From: Chloroflexota bacterium
GTDB taxonomy: Bacteria; Chloroflexota; Dehalococcoidia; E44-bin15
DNA length: 44,474 nt
Direction: 5' to 3'
NCBI GenBank assembly: GCA_030626475.1
Contig: DAOUOW010000005.1
Coordinates: 1 to 44,474 of the forward strand
A program made the translations under genes and the position numbers. How positions within the stretch are numbered: position 1 is the stretch's first letter; the number at the start of each line of letters is the position of its first letter. The notes under the pieces are model-generated. The model saw nothing but the letters and a program-made list of their open reading frames with translations. It did not search any database and had not been told where the DNA came from. Positions 24,768 to 33,614 of the stretch are shown piece after piece.

Positions 24768-26035
24768 TCACTCCTCTTTAGCGTCGGGCGCTTTGCTGCT
24801 AGAATCACCGGTATCGCTGCCAGGCTAGTGAAGGCAAGTATCAGGAAAGCAAGGCGATAGCTCCCGGTGACATCGCACATCCATCCGGCAAAGATAGGAC
24901 CAATCAGGCCCCCGATCACAGTGACGGTCATCATTATCCCTTGAATTGCGCCGAAGGAAGTCCTGCCGAAGTACTCGCCAATGATCGCTGGCCTCAGTGG
25001 TATCGGCCCCCCATAAGCTGGACTGTAGGCAATTAGGAACGGGATGATATGCCACGGGCTGGTTATGGTGGCCAGAATAAGCACCCCAATGCACTGAAGA
25101 CTTAAGGTGACGACAAGAAGATGCCTCTTATCCCTGATGTCACCAAGCCATCCAAAACCGAGCCTGCCAACGAGGCTGGTGAGGGTCATTCCCATCACTG
25201 CCAAGGCGCCGATTGACCTCGAGATGTCGAGGGTGGTGAGATACGTGATGAGGTGCACAAATACCGCGCTGCTGGCCAGGACCTGAATAGAGTATGTCAC
25301 GGAGATAAGCCAAAAGGCGCGCGTCCTAAGCGCCTCTTTAGCGGTGAAGTCTACCTCTGGTGGCCTAGCCTCCTCCACAGCGGGCTCTGCTCCAGCGTTT
25401 GACTCATCTGTAGCTGAACCTTCCGCTTGCGGGGTCTCGCCATCGGGAAGCAAGCCATGTTGCTCCGGCCTATGCCTCATCAATAGAGCGACGGGGATGC
25501 CAATGAGCCAGAGAACAATGCCCATGAAGAACATGGTGTCCCGCCACCCCTGCTGATCGATTAGCCACACCATTAACGGGACCAAAGCGCCGCTAGCACC
25601 AAAGCCAGTAAGCATGAGCGCCAGGGCTCTGGTCCTCTTCTTGATGAACCAGTTTGCTATTGTGGCCATAGCCACGGCGGCAGAGCCAGTGCTGAAACCA
25701 ATGGACACCACCATGAAGCACAGGTAATAACTCCAGAGGGAGTTCACCTTGCTGAGCAATATAAATCCCAGGCCGGCAACTGCGACACCGAAGAGCATCA
25801 GCTTTCTTGGCCCGACCCTATCGAAGAGGAAGCCCACTATCGGCGCCGCAATGCCGCCCTCAAGCCTTTGTAGCGTGTGAGCGCCGGACATAGCTGTCCT
25901 GCTCCAGCCAAAGGTGTCCTTGATCGGGTCGAAGAAAGCCTGGTAGCCGTAGAAGAAGACCCCTCCAATATAAAAATTGAGGGTGGCGCACGCCGAAACA
26001 ATCCACCACCCGTAAAAAATCCTTCCCTTTTTCAC
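24746..26035 (-). CDS. MFS transporter (OFA/monocarboxylate-like)
   Basis: A 429-residue major facilitator with about 12 hydrophobic segments. Seen: the start FYGWWIVSACATLNFYIGGV, the inter-helix motif GFLFDRVGPRKLMLFG (MFS motif A-like D-R-x-G-x-R/K), AAVAMATIANWFIKKRTRALA, and a long polar, Pro/Glu-rich central loop around residues 200-225. In the second half are GRLGFGWLGDIRDKRHL (motif A again) and GEYFGRTSFGAIQG, a motif common in oxalate/formate and monocarboxylate-like carriers. The substrate is probably a small carboxylate, an inference. The start codon is GTG at 26035. A promoter and a long inverted repeat lie 52-120 nt upstream and suggest regulated expression. Confidence 0.9.
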   Translation of the reverse strand: MKKGRIFYGWWIVSACATLNFYIGGVFFYGYQAFFDPIKDTFGWSRTAMSGAHTLQRLEGGIAAPIVGFLFDRVGPRKLMLFGVAVAGLGFILLSKVNSLWSYYLCFMVVSIGFSTGSAAVAMATIANWFIKKRTRALALMLTGFGASGALVPLMVWLIDQQGWRDTMFFMGIVLWLIGIPVALLMRHRPEQHGLLPDGETPQAEGSATDESNAGAEPAVEEARPPEVDFTAKEALRTRAFWLISVTYSIQVLASSAVFVHLITYLTTLDISRSIGALAVMGMTLTSLVGRLGFGWLGDIRDKRHLLVVTLSLQCIGVLILATITSPWHIIPFLIAYSPAYGGPIPLRPAIIGEYFGRTSFGAIQGIMMTVTVIGGLIGPIFAGWMCDVTGSYRLAFLILAFTSLAAIPVILAAKRPTLKRSDQTVNLR

Positions 26036-26087
26036 TCTGTTACCTTATTCATATGGAGAGCCTTCCTTGGGAAAAGGAGCACTACCT

Positions 26088-26117
26088 ATCATAAAAGATA
26101 GGGCGATGATGGGTCAA
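26088..26117 (-). promoter_or_regulatory. Promoter of the MFS gene
   Basis: On the minus strand: TTGACC (26112-26117), 18-nt spacer, TATGAT (26088-26093). The spacer contains one arm (26100-26111) of the inverted repeat described next, so a repressor on that arm would block polymerase. Confidence 0.5.
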
Positions 26118-26155
26118 GGATTTGGCAAAGGAAAAGGGCTGGACATCATCGCCCT
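26100..26155. repeat. 12-bp perfect inverted repeat with 32-nt loop
   Basis: AGGGCGATGATG at 26100-26111 is matched exactly by CATCATCGCCCT at 26144-26155. The left arm fills the spacer of the MFS promoter. A smaller hairpin, CCTATC (26085-26090) with GATAGG (26097-26102), overlaps its left edge. No T-run follows, so it is more likely an operator pair than a terminator. Confidence 0.7.
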
Positions 26156-26214
26156 GCCCTGAGCACGGCTAGTAAAAGGCTAAATGATCATACAACCTTG
26201 TCAAGACTTTTGCA

Positions 26215-26233
26215 AAACTTGTTTTAAAAGTTT
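26215..26233. promoter_or_regulatory. Candidate operator upstream of dnaJ
   Basis: AAACTT (26215-26220), 7 nt, AAGTTT (26228-26233). The 6-N7-6 spacing is like that of HspR-binding HAIR sites, but the sequence does not match the HAIR consensus CTTGAGT/ACTCAAG. A palindrome TTTTGCAAAA lies at 26208-26217 and CTTGTCAAG at 26197-26205. No CIRCE element is present. Confidence 0.3.
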
Positions 26234-26253
26234 AATAACAGGGTGAAAAAGAC

Positions 26254-26282
26254 TTGACAAAATCATTGTAGCCTTATATAAT
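26254..26282 (+). promoter_or_regulatory. Consensus sigma-70 promoter of the heat-shock operon
   Basis: TTGACA (26254-26259), 17-nt spacer, TATAAT (26277-26282): a perfect match at both boxes with ideal spacing, preceded by an AT-rich stretch that may act as an UP element. A promoter this strong normally needs a repressor; HspR encoded in the same operon is the obvious candidate. Transcription would start near 26289. Confidence 0.85.
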
Positions 26283-26308
26283 AAGTTGTGTGAAGTGGGG
26301 TGAAAAAG

Positions 26309-27310
26309 ATGGCGGGCACGGATTATTATAAGATTCTGAGTGTGAGCAGGAATGCCAGCGATAAGGAAATAAAGCAGGCCTATCGCAAGCTGGCGCGCAA
26401 GCTTCACCCCGATGTCAATCCTGGTAATAAGGAAGCCGAGGCAAGATTCAAAGAGGTAAACGCTGCCTACGAGGTTCTCTCCGATCCTGAAAATCGCAGG
26501 AAATATGACCAGTTTGGCGAGAACTGGCAGTATGCCGATCAATTTGCTCAGGCGGGGTGGAGAGCAAGTCCATACCACGACTTCGCCACCCAGGAGGGTT
26601 TCACCATCTTCGATTTCGGCGACCTCGGTTCAGGGTCAGGGGACTTTGGCAGCATCTTCGATACCATCTTTCGCGATTTTGGCGCCAGGACAGCAACACG
26701 CCGACCGAGAAGGGGCCAGGATATAGAGCACCCCATCGAGGTCACCCTTGAGGAAGCCTATCGCGGCAGCACTCGCACCATTGAGGTTCAGGTTGAGAGC
26801 CTATGTCATGTTTGTAACGGAAGGGGGGCTCTGGGGAATGCCCCTTGCTATACCTGTGGCGGCAGGGGAAGGGTGCTTCGGCCGCAGCGCCTTGAGGTTA
26901 AGATCCCGCCCGGGGTGAAGGATGGCTCAAGGATAAGAATGGCAGGCAAGGGGAGGGCGAGTCCCGGCGGCGGCGCCAGCGGCGACCTCTATCTGCTGGT
27001 TTCGGTGCGACCTCACCCTCTGTTCCAGCGCAAGGGTAGCGATCTCCATGTAGAGGTCTCTGTATCCCTTAGCGATGCCATGCTCGGCGGTGAGGTGGAG
27101 GTGCCAACCCTGAAAGGCAAGATCGCGCTCAAGATTCCACCTGAGACCCAGAATGGGAAGGTATTTCGCCTTGCCGGACAGGGCATGCCCGTCATGGGTG
27201 ATACCAAGAAAGGCGACCTGTTCGCTAAGGTGAAGGTCATCCTGCCAACCAAGCTTACAGACAAAGAAAAGGAGCTTTTCCAACAGATGCAAGAGCTTCG
27301 GCCCAAATGA
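26309..27310 (+). CDS. dnaJ: DnaJ-like co-chaperone with a two-motif zinc finger
   Basis: A 333-residue J-domain protein. Start is ATG 26309, with GGGGTG 6 nt before; a GTG at 26300 is also open. Seen: J domain [20 protein letters not shown] with the HPD motif in KLHPDVNPG, a Gly/Phe-rich link ([17 protein letters not shown]), and a central Cys region with only two motifs of the CxxCxGxG type, CHVCNGRG and CYTCGGRG, 8-9 residues apart. The C-terminal domains include [19 protein letters not shown]. Classic DnaJ has four Cys motifs; CbpA has none, so this is an intermediate. It would stimulate DnaK, which is not in the window. It begins the operon with hspR and clpC. Confidence 0.9.
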   Translation: MAGTDYYKILSVSRNASDKEIKQAYRKLARKLHPDVNPGNKEAEARFKEVNAAYEVLSDPENRRKYDQFGENWQYADQFAQAGWRASPYHDFATQEGFTIFDFGDLGSGSGDFGSIFDTIFRDFGARTATRRPRRGQDIEHPIEVTLEEAYRGSTRTIEVQVESLCHVCNGRGALGNAPCYTCGGRGRVLRPQRLEVKIPPGVKDGSRIRMAGKGRASPGGGASGDLYLLVSVRPHPLFQRKGSDLHVEVSVSLSDAMLGGEVEVPTLKGKIALKIPPETQNGKVFRLAGQGMPVMGDTKKGDLFAKVKVILPTKLTDKEKELFQQMQELRPK

Positions 27311-27329
27311 TACAAGATAAGGAGAACAA

Positions 27330-27566
27330 ATGGTAAAAATAGTCATGACTAGGGAAGGATGGGTAGAATTTCTAGTTCGGAGCATGGCAGTTCCAGTTAT
27401 GGCTCCTTGGGGAGGAATTTGTTTTAGAAGGCTAGGGAGCGGTAAAGTAGGCAAACATCTGTTAGGCAAACAGATGACAAAAACTGTGGTCGAAAGTTTA
27501 GGCCTGAAAACCAAAGAGGATTGTCGATTGCTAAGAGAAGAAATTAAAAGAAGGATCAGCGCTTAG
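27330..27566 (+). CDS. Unknown 78-residue protein between dnaJ and hspR
   Basis: A small protein with a good ribosome-binding site (AAGGAG, 6 nt before the ATG). Seen: MVKIVMTREGWVEFLVRSMA, then VPVMAPWGGICFRRLGSGKV and a Lys-rich C-terminal half with an amphipathic helix TKEDCRLLREEIKRRISA. No known domain recognised. pI is clearly basic. Codon use is more AT-rich than that of dnaJ or clpC. Its position between dnaJ (19 nt) and hspR (20 nt) places it inside the heat-shock operon, so a role as a small chaperone partner or a regulator is possible, but nothing in the sequence proves it. Confidence 0.65.
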   Translation: MVKIVMTREGWVEFLVRSMAVPVMAPWGGICFRRLGSGKVGKHLLGKQMTKTVVESLGLKTKEDCRLLREEIKRRISA

Positions 27567-27586
27567 TCCCAAAGAGGTGATAAGAA

Positions 27587-27901
27587 ATGATGTTCGATGA
27601 TTATGAACCCTGTTATGTGATCAGCATCGCCGCCAAGATGATCGGCGTCCATGCCCAGACCTTGCGTTACTACGAAAGGCTGGGGATGATTGAGCCTTCC
27701 CGTTCCCAAGGTCGGGTGCGTCTTTACTCCAAGAGGGACATCGACAAGCTACACCAGATCAAGACGCTGATGAACGAACTGGGGGTCAATCTTGCCGGGG
27801 TGGAGGTTATCCTCCGCCTCAAGGAACACATCACCGAGATGGAAAGCCAAATAGAGGAGATGGAACAAGAGATCAAGCGCCTCAGGGAGGCTGGTCTCTA
27901 G
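27587..27901 (+). CDS. hspR: Heat-shock regulator HspR (MerR family)
   Basis: A 104-residue MerR-family regulator. Seen: [20 protein letters not shown], the helix-turn-helix and wing start typical of HspR, then [39 protein letters not shown] and a C-terminal coiled coil [20 protein letters not shown]. In other bacteria HspR represses dnaK, clpB or clpC operons by binding HAIR inverted repeats and uses DnaK as co-repressor. Here it lies in the operon it probably controls, between dnaJ and clpC. The start could be either of two adjacent ATG codons. Confidence 0.93.
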   Translation: MMFDDYEPCYVISIAAKMIGVHAQTLRYYERLGMIEPSRSQGRVRLYSKRDIDKLHQIKTLMNELGVNLAGVEVILRLKEHITEMESQIEEMEQEIKRLREAGL

Positions 27902-27917
27902 ATCGGAAGGGGGAATC

Positions 27918-30326
27918 ATGAGACAGGATAGATTTACAGAACAGGCTCAGGAAGCCCTTGCCCTCTCCCAGGAGCTGGTGCGTCGCTACCAGCATAGTCA
28001 ATGGGATGTGGAGCATGTCCTGCTTGCTCTCCTCCAGCAGGAGAAGGGGCTCACTGGTGAGATATTGAAGAAACTGGGGGTAAAGGTTGAAGAGGTACGA
28101 AGCCGTGTCGAGGGGGCGCTGGAGAGAAGCCCCAAGGTTGCTCATGAGGGGACGATGGTCTACGCCACGCCGCGCACGGTGCAACTCCTGCAAAACGCCG
28201 CTACAGAGGCGGATAGACTGAAGGACGAGTTTATCGGCACAGAGCACCTCTTGATCGCTATCGCCAGTGACCGCCAGGGCGATGCCGCCCACATCCTCAG
28301 CGACTTTGGCATCGACCAGGAGAAGGTATACCTTGCCCTTCAAGAAATCAGGGGCGGGCGCCGGGTCACCGACCCCAGGGCAGAGAGCAAGTACGGCGCT
28401 CTGGAGAAGTATAGCCGCGACCTGACCATGCTTGCTCGAGAGGGCAGACTCGACCCTGTGATCGGGCGCGAGGACGAGATTAAAAGGGCGATGCAAGTCC
28501 TGACCAGGCGCACCAAGAATAACCCGGTGATCATTGGCGAAGCTGGGGTGGGCAAGACCGCCATCGTGGAGGGTCTGGCGCAGAAGATCGTGGCTGATGA
28601 CGTTCCTGATTCCCTCAAAGGGAAGAGGGTAATTGCCCTCGATATGGGGGCGCTGGTAGCAGGAAGCAAGTTCCGCGGCGAATTTGAGGAGCGCCTGAAA
28701 GCGGTGATAGATGAAATTCGCGAAGCCAAAGGGGAAATCATCCTCTTCATCGACGAGATGCATACTGTGGTTGGCGCTGGAGCCGCTGAGGGGGCTATCG
28801 ATGCCAGCAATATGCTCAAGCCGGCCCTCGCTCGCGGGGAGCTTCAGTGTGTCGGAGCCACGACACTAGACGAGTACCGGCAGCACATCGAAAAGGATGC
28901 CGCCCTGGAGCGGCGGCTTCAACCTGTGTTTATCGGCGAGCCTACTGTCGAGGCCACCATTGAGATGCTGCGCAGCCTCCGCCCCCGCTATGAGGCGCAC
29001 CACAAGATCAAGATCACTGATGCTGCCCTGGTTGCTGCCTCTCAACTGAGCCAGAGGTATATCTCAGACCGCTTCCTCCCTGACAAGGCGGTGGACCTCA
29101 TCGACGAGGCGGCCTCCAAGCTGCGCATCGATACCGAGAGCGCACCCCCGGAGGTAAAGGAGCTGGAGAAGAAGGTTCAGCAGCTTGTCCACGAGGAGGA
29201 GGCAGCATCTCAGAGGCAGGATTATGAGGGTGCAGCCCAGCTCAAGGTGGAACGACTTCGCCTTGACGAGGAATACAACAAGGCAAAGACCAAATGGCTC
29301 CAGGAGAAGAAGATCGATGGCGTGGTGGATGAGGAGGACATCGCCGAGCTAGTCTCTAAATGGACCGGAATCCCCGTTTCCCGCATGCTCGAAGGGGAAG
29401 TGGAAAAGCTGCTTCACATGGAAGAGCGCGTCCATGAAAGGATCATCGGTCAGGACGATGCCGTCAGGATCATCTCTGAAGCCATCAGACGGGCGAGAGC
29501 AGGGCTCAAGGATCCCAAGAGACCCATTGGCAGCTTCATCTTCCTCGGACCAACCGGCGTGGGCAAGACTGAGCTCGCTCGCGCCTTGGCTGAGTTCATC
29601 TTCGACGATGAGGAGGCCTTGGTCCGACTTGACATGTCAGAATACATGGAAAAGCACACCGTTTCCCGCCTCATTGGCGCTCCACCAGGCTATATTGGCT
29701 ATGAGGAAGGGGGACAGCTCACGGAGACGGTGCGCCGCCGGCCCTATAAGGTGATCCTCTTCGATGAGGTAGAGAAGGCTCACCCCGATGTGTTCAATAT
29801 CCTGCTCCAGATCCTGGAGGACGGCAGACTCACAGATGGTCATGGGAGAACAGTCGATTTCAAGAACACTGTGGTCATCATGACCAGCAACCTGGGTACC
29901 GAGGAGTTCCAGCACCAGGCCATCGGTTTCTCCAAAGAGACCAAGAGCGAGCAGCAACGGCTGAAGAGCGCCATCGATAGCGCCCTGAAGCACACCTTCC
30001 GCCCCGAGTTCCTCAACCGCATTGACGAGATTGTCATCTTCCAGTCTCTCACCGAGGAGCAGCTCAAGCAGATCGTGGACCTGATGATGAAGGAAGTGCA
30101 GAAGCGACTTGCCGACAGGAAGATAACTGTGGAGCTCACTGAAGAGGCCAAGAGCGAGCTGGCCAAGGAAGGCTTCGACCCTGTATTCGGGGCTCGCCCG
30201 CTGCGCCGAACGATACAGCGCCAGGTGGAGAACACGCTATCGAGAAAGATCCTCGAGGGAGAGTTTAAGGAGGGCGATCACGTCCGGGTTGATGTCGGGG
30301 CTGATGGTTTTACCTTCGCCTCTTGA
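27918..30326 (+). CDS. clpC: ATP-dependent Clp protease ATPase subunit ClpC
   Basis: An 802-residue Hsp100 ATPase with two AAA+ modules. Seen: N-domain with [19 protein letters not shown] and two repeats, Walker A1 [11 protein letters not shown] near residue 206, Walker B1 [14 protein letters not shown], a short UVR-like middle segment ([20 protein letters not shown]), Walker A2 [11 protein letters not shown] near residue 544, Walker B2 [12 protein letters not shown], and [10 protein letters not shown] near the end. The loop AIGFSK near residue 668 is the IGF loop that docks on ClpP, absent in ClpB. This, with the short middle domain, decides ClpC over ClpB. It unfolds proteins for ClpP. AAGGGGG precedes the ATG. 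Last gene of the HspR operon. Confidence 0.95.
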   Translation: MRQDRFTEQAQEALALSQELVRRYQHSQWDVEHVLLALLQQEKGLTGEILKKLGVKVEEVRSRVEGALERSPKVAHEGTMVYATPRTVQLLQNAATEADRLKDEFIGTEHLLIAIASDRQGDAAHILSDFGIDQEKVYLALQEIRGGRRVTDPRAESKYGALEKYSRDLTMLAREGRLDPVIGREDEIKRAMQVLTRRTKNNPVIIGEAGVGKTAIVEGLAQKIVADDVPDSLKGKRVIALDMGALVAGSKFRGEFEERLKAVIDEIREAKGEIILFIDEMHTVVGAGAAEGAIDASNMLKPALARGELQCVGATTLDEYRQHIEKDAALERRLQPVFIGEPTVEATIEMLRSLRPRYEAHHKIKITDAALVAASQLSQRYISDRFLPDKAVDLIDEAASKLRIDTESAPPEVKELEKKVQQLVHEEEAASQRQDYEGAAQLKVERLRLDEEYNKAKTKWLQEKKIDGVVDEEDIAELVSKWTGIPVSRMLEGEVEKLLHMEERVHERIIGQDDAVRIISEAIRRARAGLKDPKRPIGSFIFLGPTGVGKTELARALAEFIFDDEEALVRLDMSEYMEKHTVSRLIGAPPGYIGYEEGGQLTETVRRRPYKVILFDEVEKAHPDVFNILLQILEDGRLTDGHGRTVDFKNTVVIMTSNLGTEEFQHQAIGFSKETKSEQQRLKSAIDSALKHTFRPEFLNRIDEIVIFQSLTEEQLKQIVDLMMKEVQKRLADRKITVELTEEAKSELAKEGFDPVFGARPLRRTIQRQVENTLSRKILEGEFKEGDHVRVDVGADGFTFAS

Positions 30327-30408
30327 CTTCTACTGCCCTTCCCTGTAGTCTTTCCCCAAGGAAGAAGGTAGTGAAGCAGACAGAGCCCGGAGGCGCAATC
30401 TGACGCTT

Positions 30409-31023
30409 ATGGGTGATGACCAGGAGCTAGAACTGAACCCCCCCACTGAAGAAGGCACTACACAGGCAAAGAGATTCGCCTGGACTAGGCAGCACTATGT
30501 AAGCCTCTCTATCATAGCAACCATCTTGGTCTTCAGCGTAGCGATTTACTTTTCCGCGGCATTGCTCAGTGATATTGAGGCCTATGGCTATTTAGGCGTT
30601 TTCTTAATCTGTGTCATCGCCAGTGCGGTGCTCATTGTGCCCATACCCGCTATCGCAGTAGTCTTTGGCATGGGTGCGATCCTAAACCCATGGCTTGTGG
30701 GGTTGATGGTGGGGTTAGCCGAGCCAATAGGTGAGTTGACCGCCTATATGGCTGGCTACAGCGGTAGAGCAGCCATGGAGAACAGAAAGTTTTATGCCAG
30801 GTTCATGAACTGGATGAGGCGCAGAGGTTCCGTGGTTCTCTTCCTCTTTGCTGCAATACCAAATCCGTTCTACGATCTTGCTGGCGCCGCTGCCGGTGCT
30901 TTGCGCTACCCTTTGTGGAAATACCTCATGGTTTTGTTTTTCGCCAAAACGACCAAGGGCTTGCTCGTTGCCCTGGCTGGCTACTGGACGCTGCGCTTGC
31001 TATTAGAATCCCTTATCGGATAG
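30409..31023 (+). CDS. VTT-domain (DedA/TVP38-like) membrane protein
   Basis: A 204-residue membrane protein of the VTT (SNARE-associated Golgi) family. Seen: a polar N-terminus of about 40 residues, then hydrophobic segments LSIIATILVFSVAIYFSAAL and GYLGVFLICVIASAVLIVPI, a re-entrant-type loop IPAIAVVFGMGAILNPW, VGLAEPIGELTAYMAGYSGR (the E-x3-E-like part of the family) and AIPNPFYDLAGAAAG (the family's second conserved loop). DedA-type proteins are involved in lipid (undecaprenyl or polar lipid) flipping. The ribosome-binding site is 15 nt from the ATG, so the start is uncertain. It lies downstream of clpC but 82 nt away. Confidence 0.88.
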   Translation: MGDDQELELNPPTEEGTTQAKRFAWTRQHYVSLSIIATILVFSVAIYFSAALLSDIEAYGYLGVFLICVIASAVLIVPIPAIAVVFGMGAILNPWLVGLMVGLAEPIGELTAYMAGYSGRAAMENRKFYARFMNWMRRRGSVVLFLFAAIPNPFYDLAGAAAGALRYPLWKYLMVLFFAKTTKGLLVALAGYWTLRLLLESLIG

Positions 31024-31238
31024 CAGCAAAGAGACTATCCTCTTTTGACATGATCCCCTTTTTGTGTTAAGCTATTATAATAGAAAAATAAGCACTCCCT
31101 GGCCAACATGGCGAGAGGCTTTTAGTTATATTTGCAATTTTTTATGTATTACATTACAAAGTAGCTTAGAAGTCCTCTCTTAGTGTGCCTCAGTACGCTT
31201 TTTGTTGCCTGGGGAGGTGGAGGAGGTGTGTGTAATAT

Positions 31239-32279
31239 ATGTCTTCCCAGATTTTCCTTCGTGTCGTTGGTATGCTTGTCTTCGGTGCCGCGGGATGGGG
31301 GGTGAGCACTGCTGTTGATGGATCTTCTTGGACCATCTCTTTAACTCTTGGTGCTGCTGCCTTAGGATTGGCCATCACTCCTTACCTAACAAGACCTCCC
31401 TATAGATGGGTTAGCAGACAGCTGTCGAAAATTCCAACCTATGTCCTTCTCACTGCCACCATTGGCCTGGTGATCGCCTTACTCATATCTGTTCTTCTGG
31501 CATTGCCCCTTTCCAGGCTACCTGGACTGTGGGGAGACTTCACCCCGCTTGCAGTAAGCCTTTTTCTGTGCTTCATTAGCATATCTGTTATGGTAATGCG
31601 GGGCAGGGAGCTTTTCCAGATGTTCGGGATCATCTTACCGGAAAGGAGCACAGGTGCAGGCAAGATAGTGCCCCACAATGGGCAGGTCATCGTGGATACC
31701 AGCGCCATCATTGACGGGCGCATTGCCGACGTCAGTGAGACCGGCTTTATCCCCGGCTCATTGATCATTCCCAGGTTTGTCCTCGATGAGTTGCACCACA
31801 TCGCTGACTCCTACGATTCGGTGCGCCGCTCTCGAGGACGAAGGGGCCTGGAAATGCTGTCTAAACTACAGAAGGAGTCCGGTGTCTCTGTGGAGATAAC
31901 CGAGATGGATGTTAAGGATGTTCGAGAAGTTGACGCTAAGCTGGTGAAACTGGCTAAAATCTTCGGCTGCGCCATCCTCACTAACGATTTCAACTTGAAC
32001 CGAGTGGCCGAGCTCCAGGGGGTGCAGGTGCTCAATGTTAATGAGCTGGCTAACGCGGTAAGGCCTGTGGTCCTGCCCGGTGAGGAAATGGCAGTGCGCA
32101 TCATTCAAGAAGGCAAAGAGTTTGGGCAGGGTGTCGGCTTTCTTGATGACGGCACAATGATCGTGGTCGAAGGCGGACGGCGTTACATCAACAGTCGCAT
32201 CGATGTCGTGGTTACCAGGGTGCTACAAACCGCAGCGGGGCGAATGATATTCGCCCATCCTAAGGTAGAGCAGGAATGA
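31239..32279 (+). CDS. PIN/TRAM domain membrane protein (YacL-like)
   Basis: A 346-residue protein. Residues 1-130 hold four hydrophobic segments (for example YVLLTATIGLVIALLISVLL). Residues about 150-265 are a PIN nuclease domain with acidic residues in VDTSAIIDGRI, FVLDELHHIAD, EVDAKLVKLAK and LTNDFNLNRVA. Residues about 285-340 form a TRAM RNA-binding domain (VRIIQEGKEFGQGVGFLDDG, then MIVVEGGRR). All four acidic PIN sites are kept, so it may be an active RNase. It is linked to ispD by an ATGA overlap, an order seen in many Gram-positive relatives of YacL. AGGAGG lies 11 nt upstream of the ATG. Confidence 0.93.
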   Translation: MSSQIFLRVVGMLVFGAAGWGVSTAVDGSSWTISLTLGAAALGLAITPYLTRPPYRWVSRQLSKIPTYVLLTATIGLVIALLISVLLALPLSRLPGLWGDFTPLAVSLFLCFISISVMVMRGRELFQMFGIILPERSTGAGKIVPHNGQVIVDTSAIIDGRIADVSETGFIPGSLIIPRFVLDELHHIADSYDSVRRSRGRRGLEMLSKLQKESGVSVEITEMDVKDVREVDAKLVKLAKIFGCAILTNDFNLNRVAELQGVQVLNVNELANAVRPVVLPGEEMAVRIIQEGKEFGQGVGFLDDGTMIVVEGGRRYINSRIDVVVTRVLQTAAGRMIFAHPKVEQE

Positions 32280-32959
32280 GGGAGGGGAAGGTTGGCGCCA
32301 TCGTTGTTGCCGCTGGAGGCAGCAGGCGAATGGGAGGGATCGATAAGATTTTCGCCCCTCTTTGGGGAAAGCCCCTCCTGGCACACTGCATCGATGTCTT
32401 TGAGAGATGCCCTTCTATTGACCAATTGGTCATCGTTGTAAGTGAAAACAAGCTTGAAGAGGGTCGAAGACTGGTAAGGGAGTATGACTGGTGCAAGGTG
32501 GTCGATGTATGCCCCGGCGGAGCAAGGCGACAGGATTCGGTGAGGGAGGGGCTTAAGCGGCTTTCGGGATGCCAGTGGGTAGTAATCCATGACGGGGCGC
32601 GCCCGTGCCTCGGTGTAGATTTGATTGAACAGGGGCTGGAGGAGGCTCAGGATAGCGGCGCTGCCATTGCTGCTATCCCAGTCAAGGACACGCTAAAGGT
32701 TGTTTCTGATGCCTTTGTCGTGGAGACGCCGCTTCGCGACAGCCTATGGGCAGTTCAGACGCCGCAGGTTTTTCGATTCGACATAATAAATGAGGCTTAC
32801 CGCAAGGCTCAGGGCGAAGTGACCGACGACGCCACCCTGGTGGAGCAATTGGGCTACCAGGTCAAGGTCTATCCCGGCTCCAATAGCAACATAAAGGTAA
32901 CCACCCCTGAAGACCTGTCCTTGGCTGAGACCATCTTGAAAAGCAGGGAGCAAGGCTAG
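32276..32959 (+). CDS. ispD: 2-C-methyl-D-erythritol 4-phosphate cytidylyltransferase
   Basis: A 227-residue enzyme of the MEP pathway, which makes CDP-ME. Seen: AIVVAAGGSRRMGGIDKIFA (nucleotide-binding loop G-x-G-x-R), QDSVREGLKRL, VVIHDGARPCL, AIAAIPVKDTLK, and the late motif LWAVQTPQVFRFD with EVTDDATLVE and ITTPEDL-like VTTPEDLSLAE. All residues expected for CTP and MEP binding appear in place. It overlaps the PIN/TRAM gene by ATGA and ispF follows after a 112-nt spacer. Length is normal. Confidence 0.96.
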   Translation: MREGKVGAIVVAAGGSRRMGGIDKIFAPLWGKPLLAHCIDVFERCPSIDQLVIVVSENKLEEGRRLVREYDWCKVVDVCPGGARRQDSVREGLKRLSGCQWVVIHDGARPCLGVDLIEQGLEEAQDSGAAIAAIPVKDTLKVVSDAFVVETPLRDSLWAVQTPQVFRFDIINEAYRKAQGEVTDDATLVEQLGYQVKVYPGSNSNIKVTTPEDLSLAETILKSREQG

Positions 32960-33071
32960 AAATCTTCGGTTTTCGGCCTTTTTGTTTAAAAAGCATTTGG
33001 CCGATAGATAACGGTAGATACCCAATCTAGGTTTGATTGACCACAGCAAAACGGGCGAAAAAGGACGAAAA

Positions 33072-33551
33072 ATGCGCGTTGGAATCGGTTATGATGTCCA
33101 TCCCCTGGTAGAGGGAAGACCGCTGGTGCTGGGAGGCGTCAGGGTGCCCTTTGAGCGAGGCCTCTCCGGGCACAGCGATGCCGATGTTGTGGTGCATGCC
33201 ATAATCGACGCCCTGCTCGGCGCTGCCTCTTTAGGAGACATCGGCACCCATTTTTCGCCCTTGGACCCCCAATATGAGGGTATCTCTAGTATTATTCTTC
33301 TCCAACGCGTTAGTGATATGCTGAGTAATCAGGGCTTTAAGGTCGAAAACATCGACGCCACCATCATCGCTGAGCAGCCTCGCCTTGCCGATTTCATCGA
33401 TGAGATGTGCCACAACATCAGCAATGCCCTGGGCGTAGCCAGAGATAGGGTCTCGGTGAAGGCCAGCACCTCAGCCAGCTTGAGCTTTTTGGGTCGTGGG
33501 GAGGGCATCGCTGCTCATGCCGTAGCCCTTGTAGAGGAAAGAAGCCTTTGA
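33072..33551 (+). CDS. ispF: 2-C-methyl-D-erythritol 2,4-cyclodiphosphate synthase
   Basis: A 159-residue MEP-pathway enzyme. The frame is open from 33033, but the ATG at 33072 is chosen: AAGGA lies 6-8 nt upstream and the product starts with the family sequence MRVGIGYDVHPL. Seen: the metal ligands Asp and His in GYDVH and the His of SGHSDADVVVHA, DIGTHFSP, and the late motif VSVKASTSASLSFLGRGEGI with IAAHAV. Length fits the family (156-160). It shares a unit with ispD and cysS. Confidence 0.97.
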   Translation: MRVGIGYDVHPLVEGRPLVLGGVRVPFERGLSGHSDADVVVHAIIDALLGAASLGDIGTHFSPLDPQYEGISSIILLQRVSDMLSNQGFKVENIDATIIAEQPRLADFIDEMCHNISNALGVARDRVSVKASTSASLSFLGRGEGIAAHAVALVEERSL

Positions 33552-33614
33552 CAAATTCATAAGGTTGGTTAACAATACCTTGGTTACATTGTCCACAGCG
33601 CAAAGAGCGAAAAA

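Noticed and set aside
27882-28763. A 293-codon minus-strand frame
   Set aside because: Fully antisense to hspR/clpC, with no motif or start signal.
31045-31081. TTGACA and TATAAT upstream of the PIN/TRAM gene
   Set aside because: The spacer is 25 nt, too long for a sigma-70 promoter. The TATAAT lies in a short palindrome CTATTATAATAG and may still matter, but not as this pair.
32960-33071. Possible terminator (stem near 32960 followed by TTTTT)
   Set aside because: The stem is only about 4 bp and weak, and ispF and cysS follow in the same direction.
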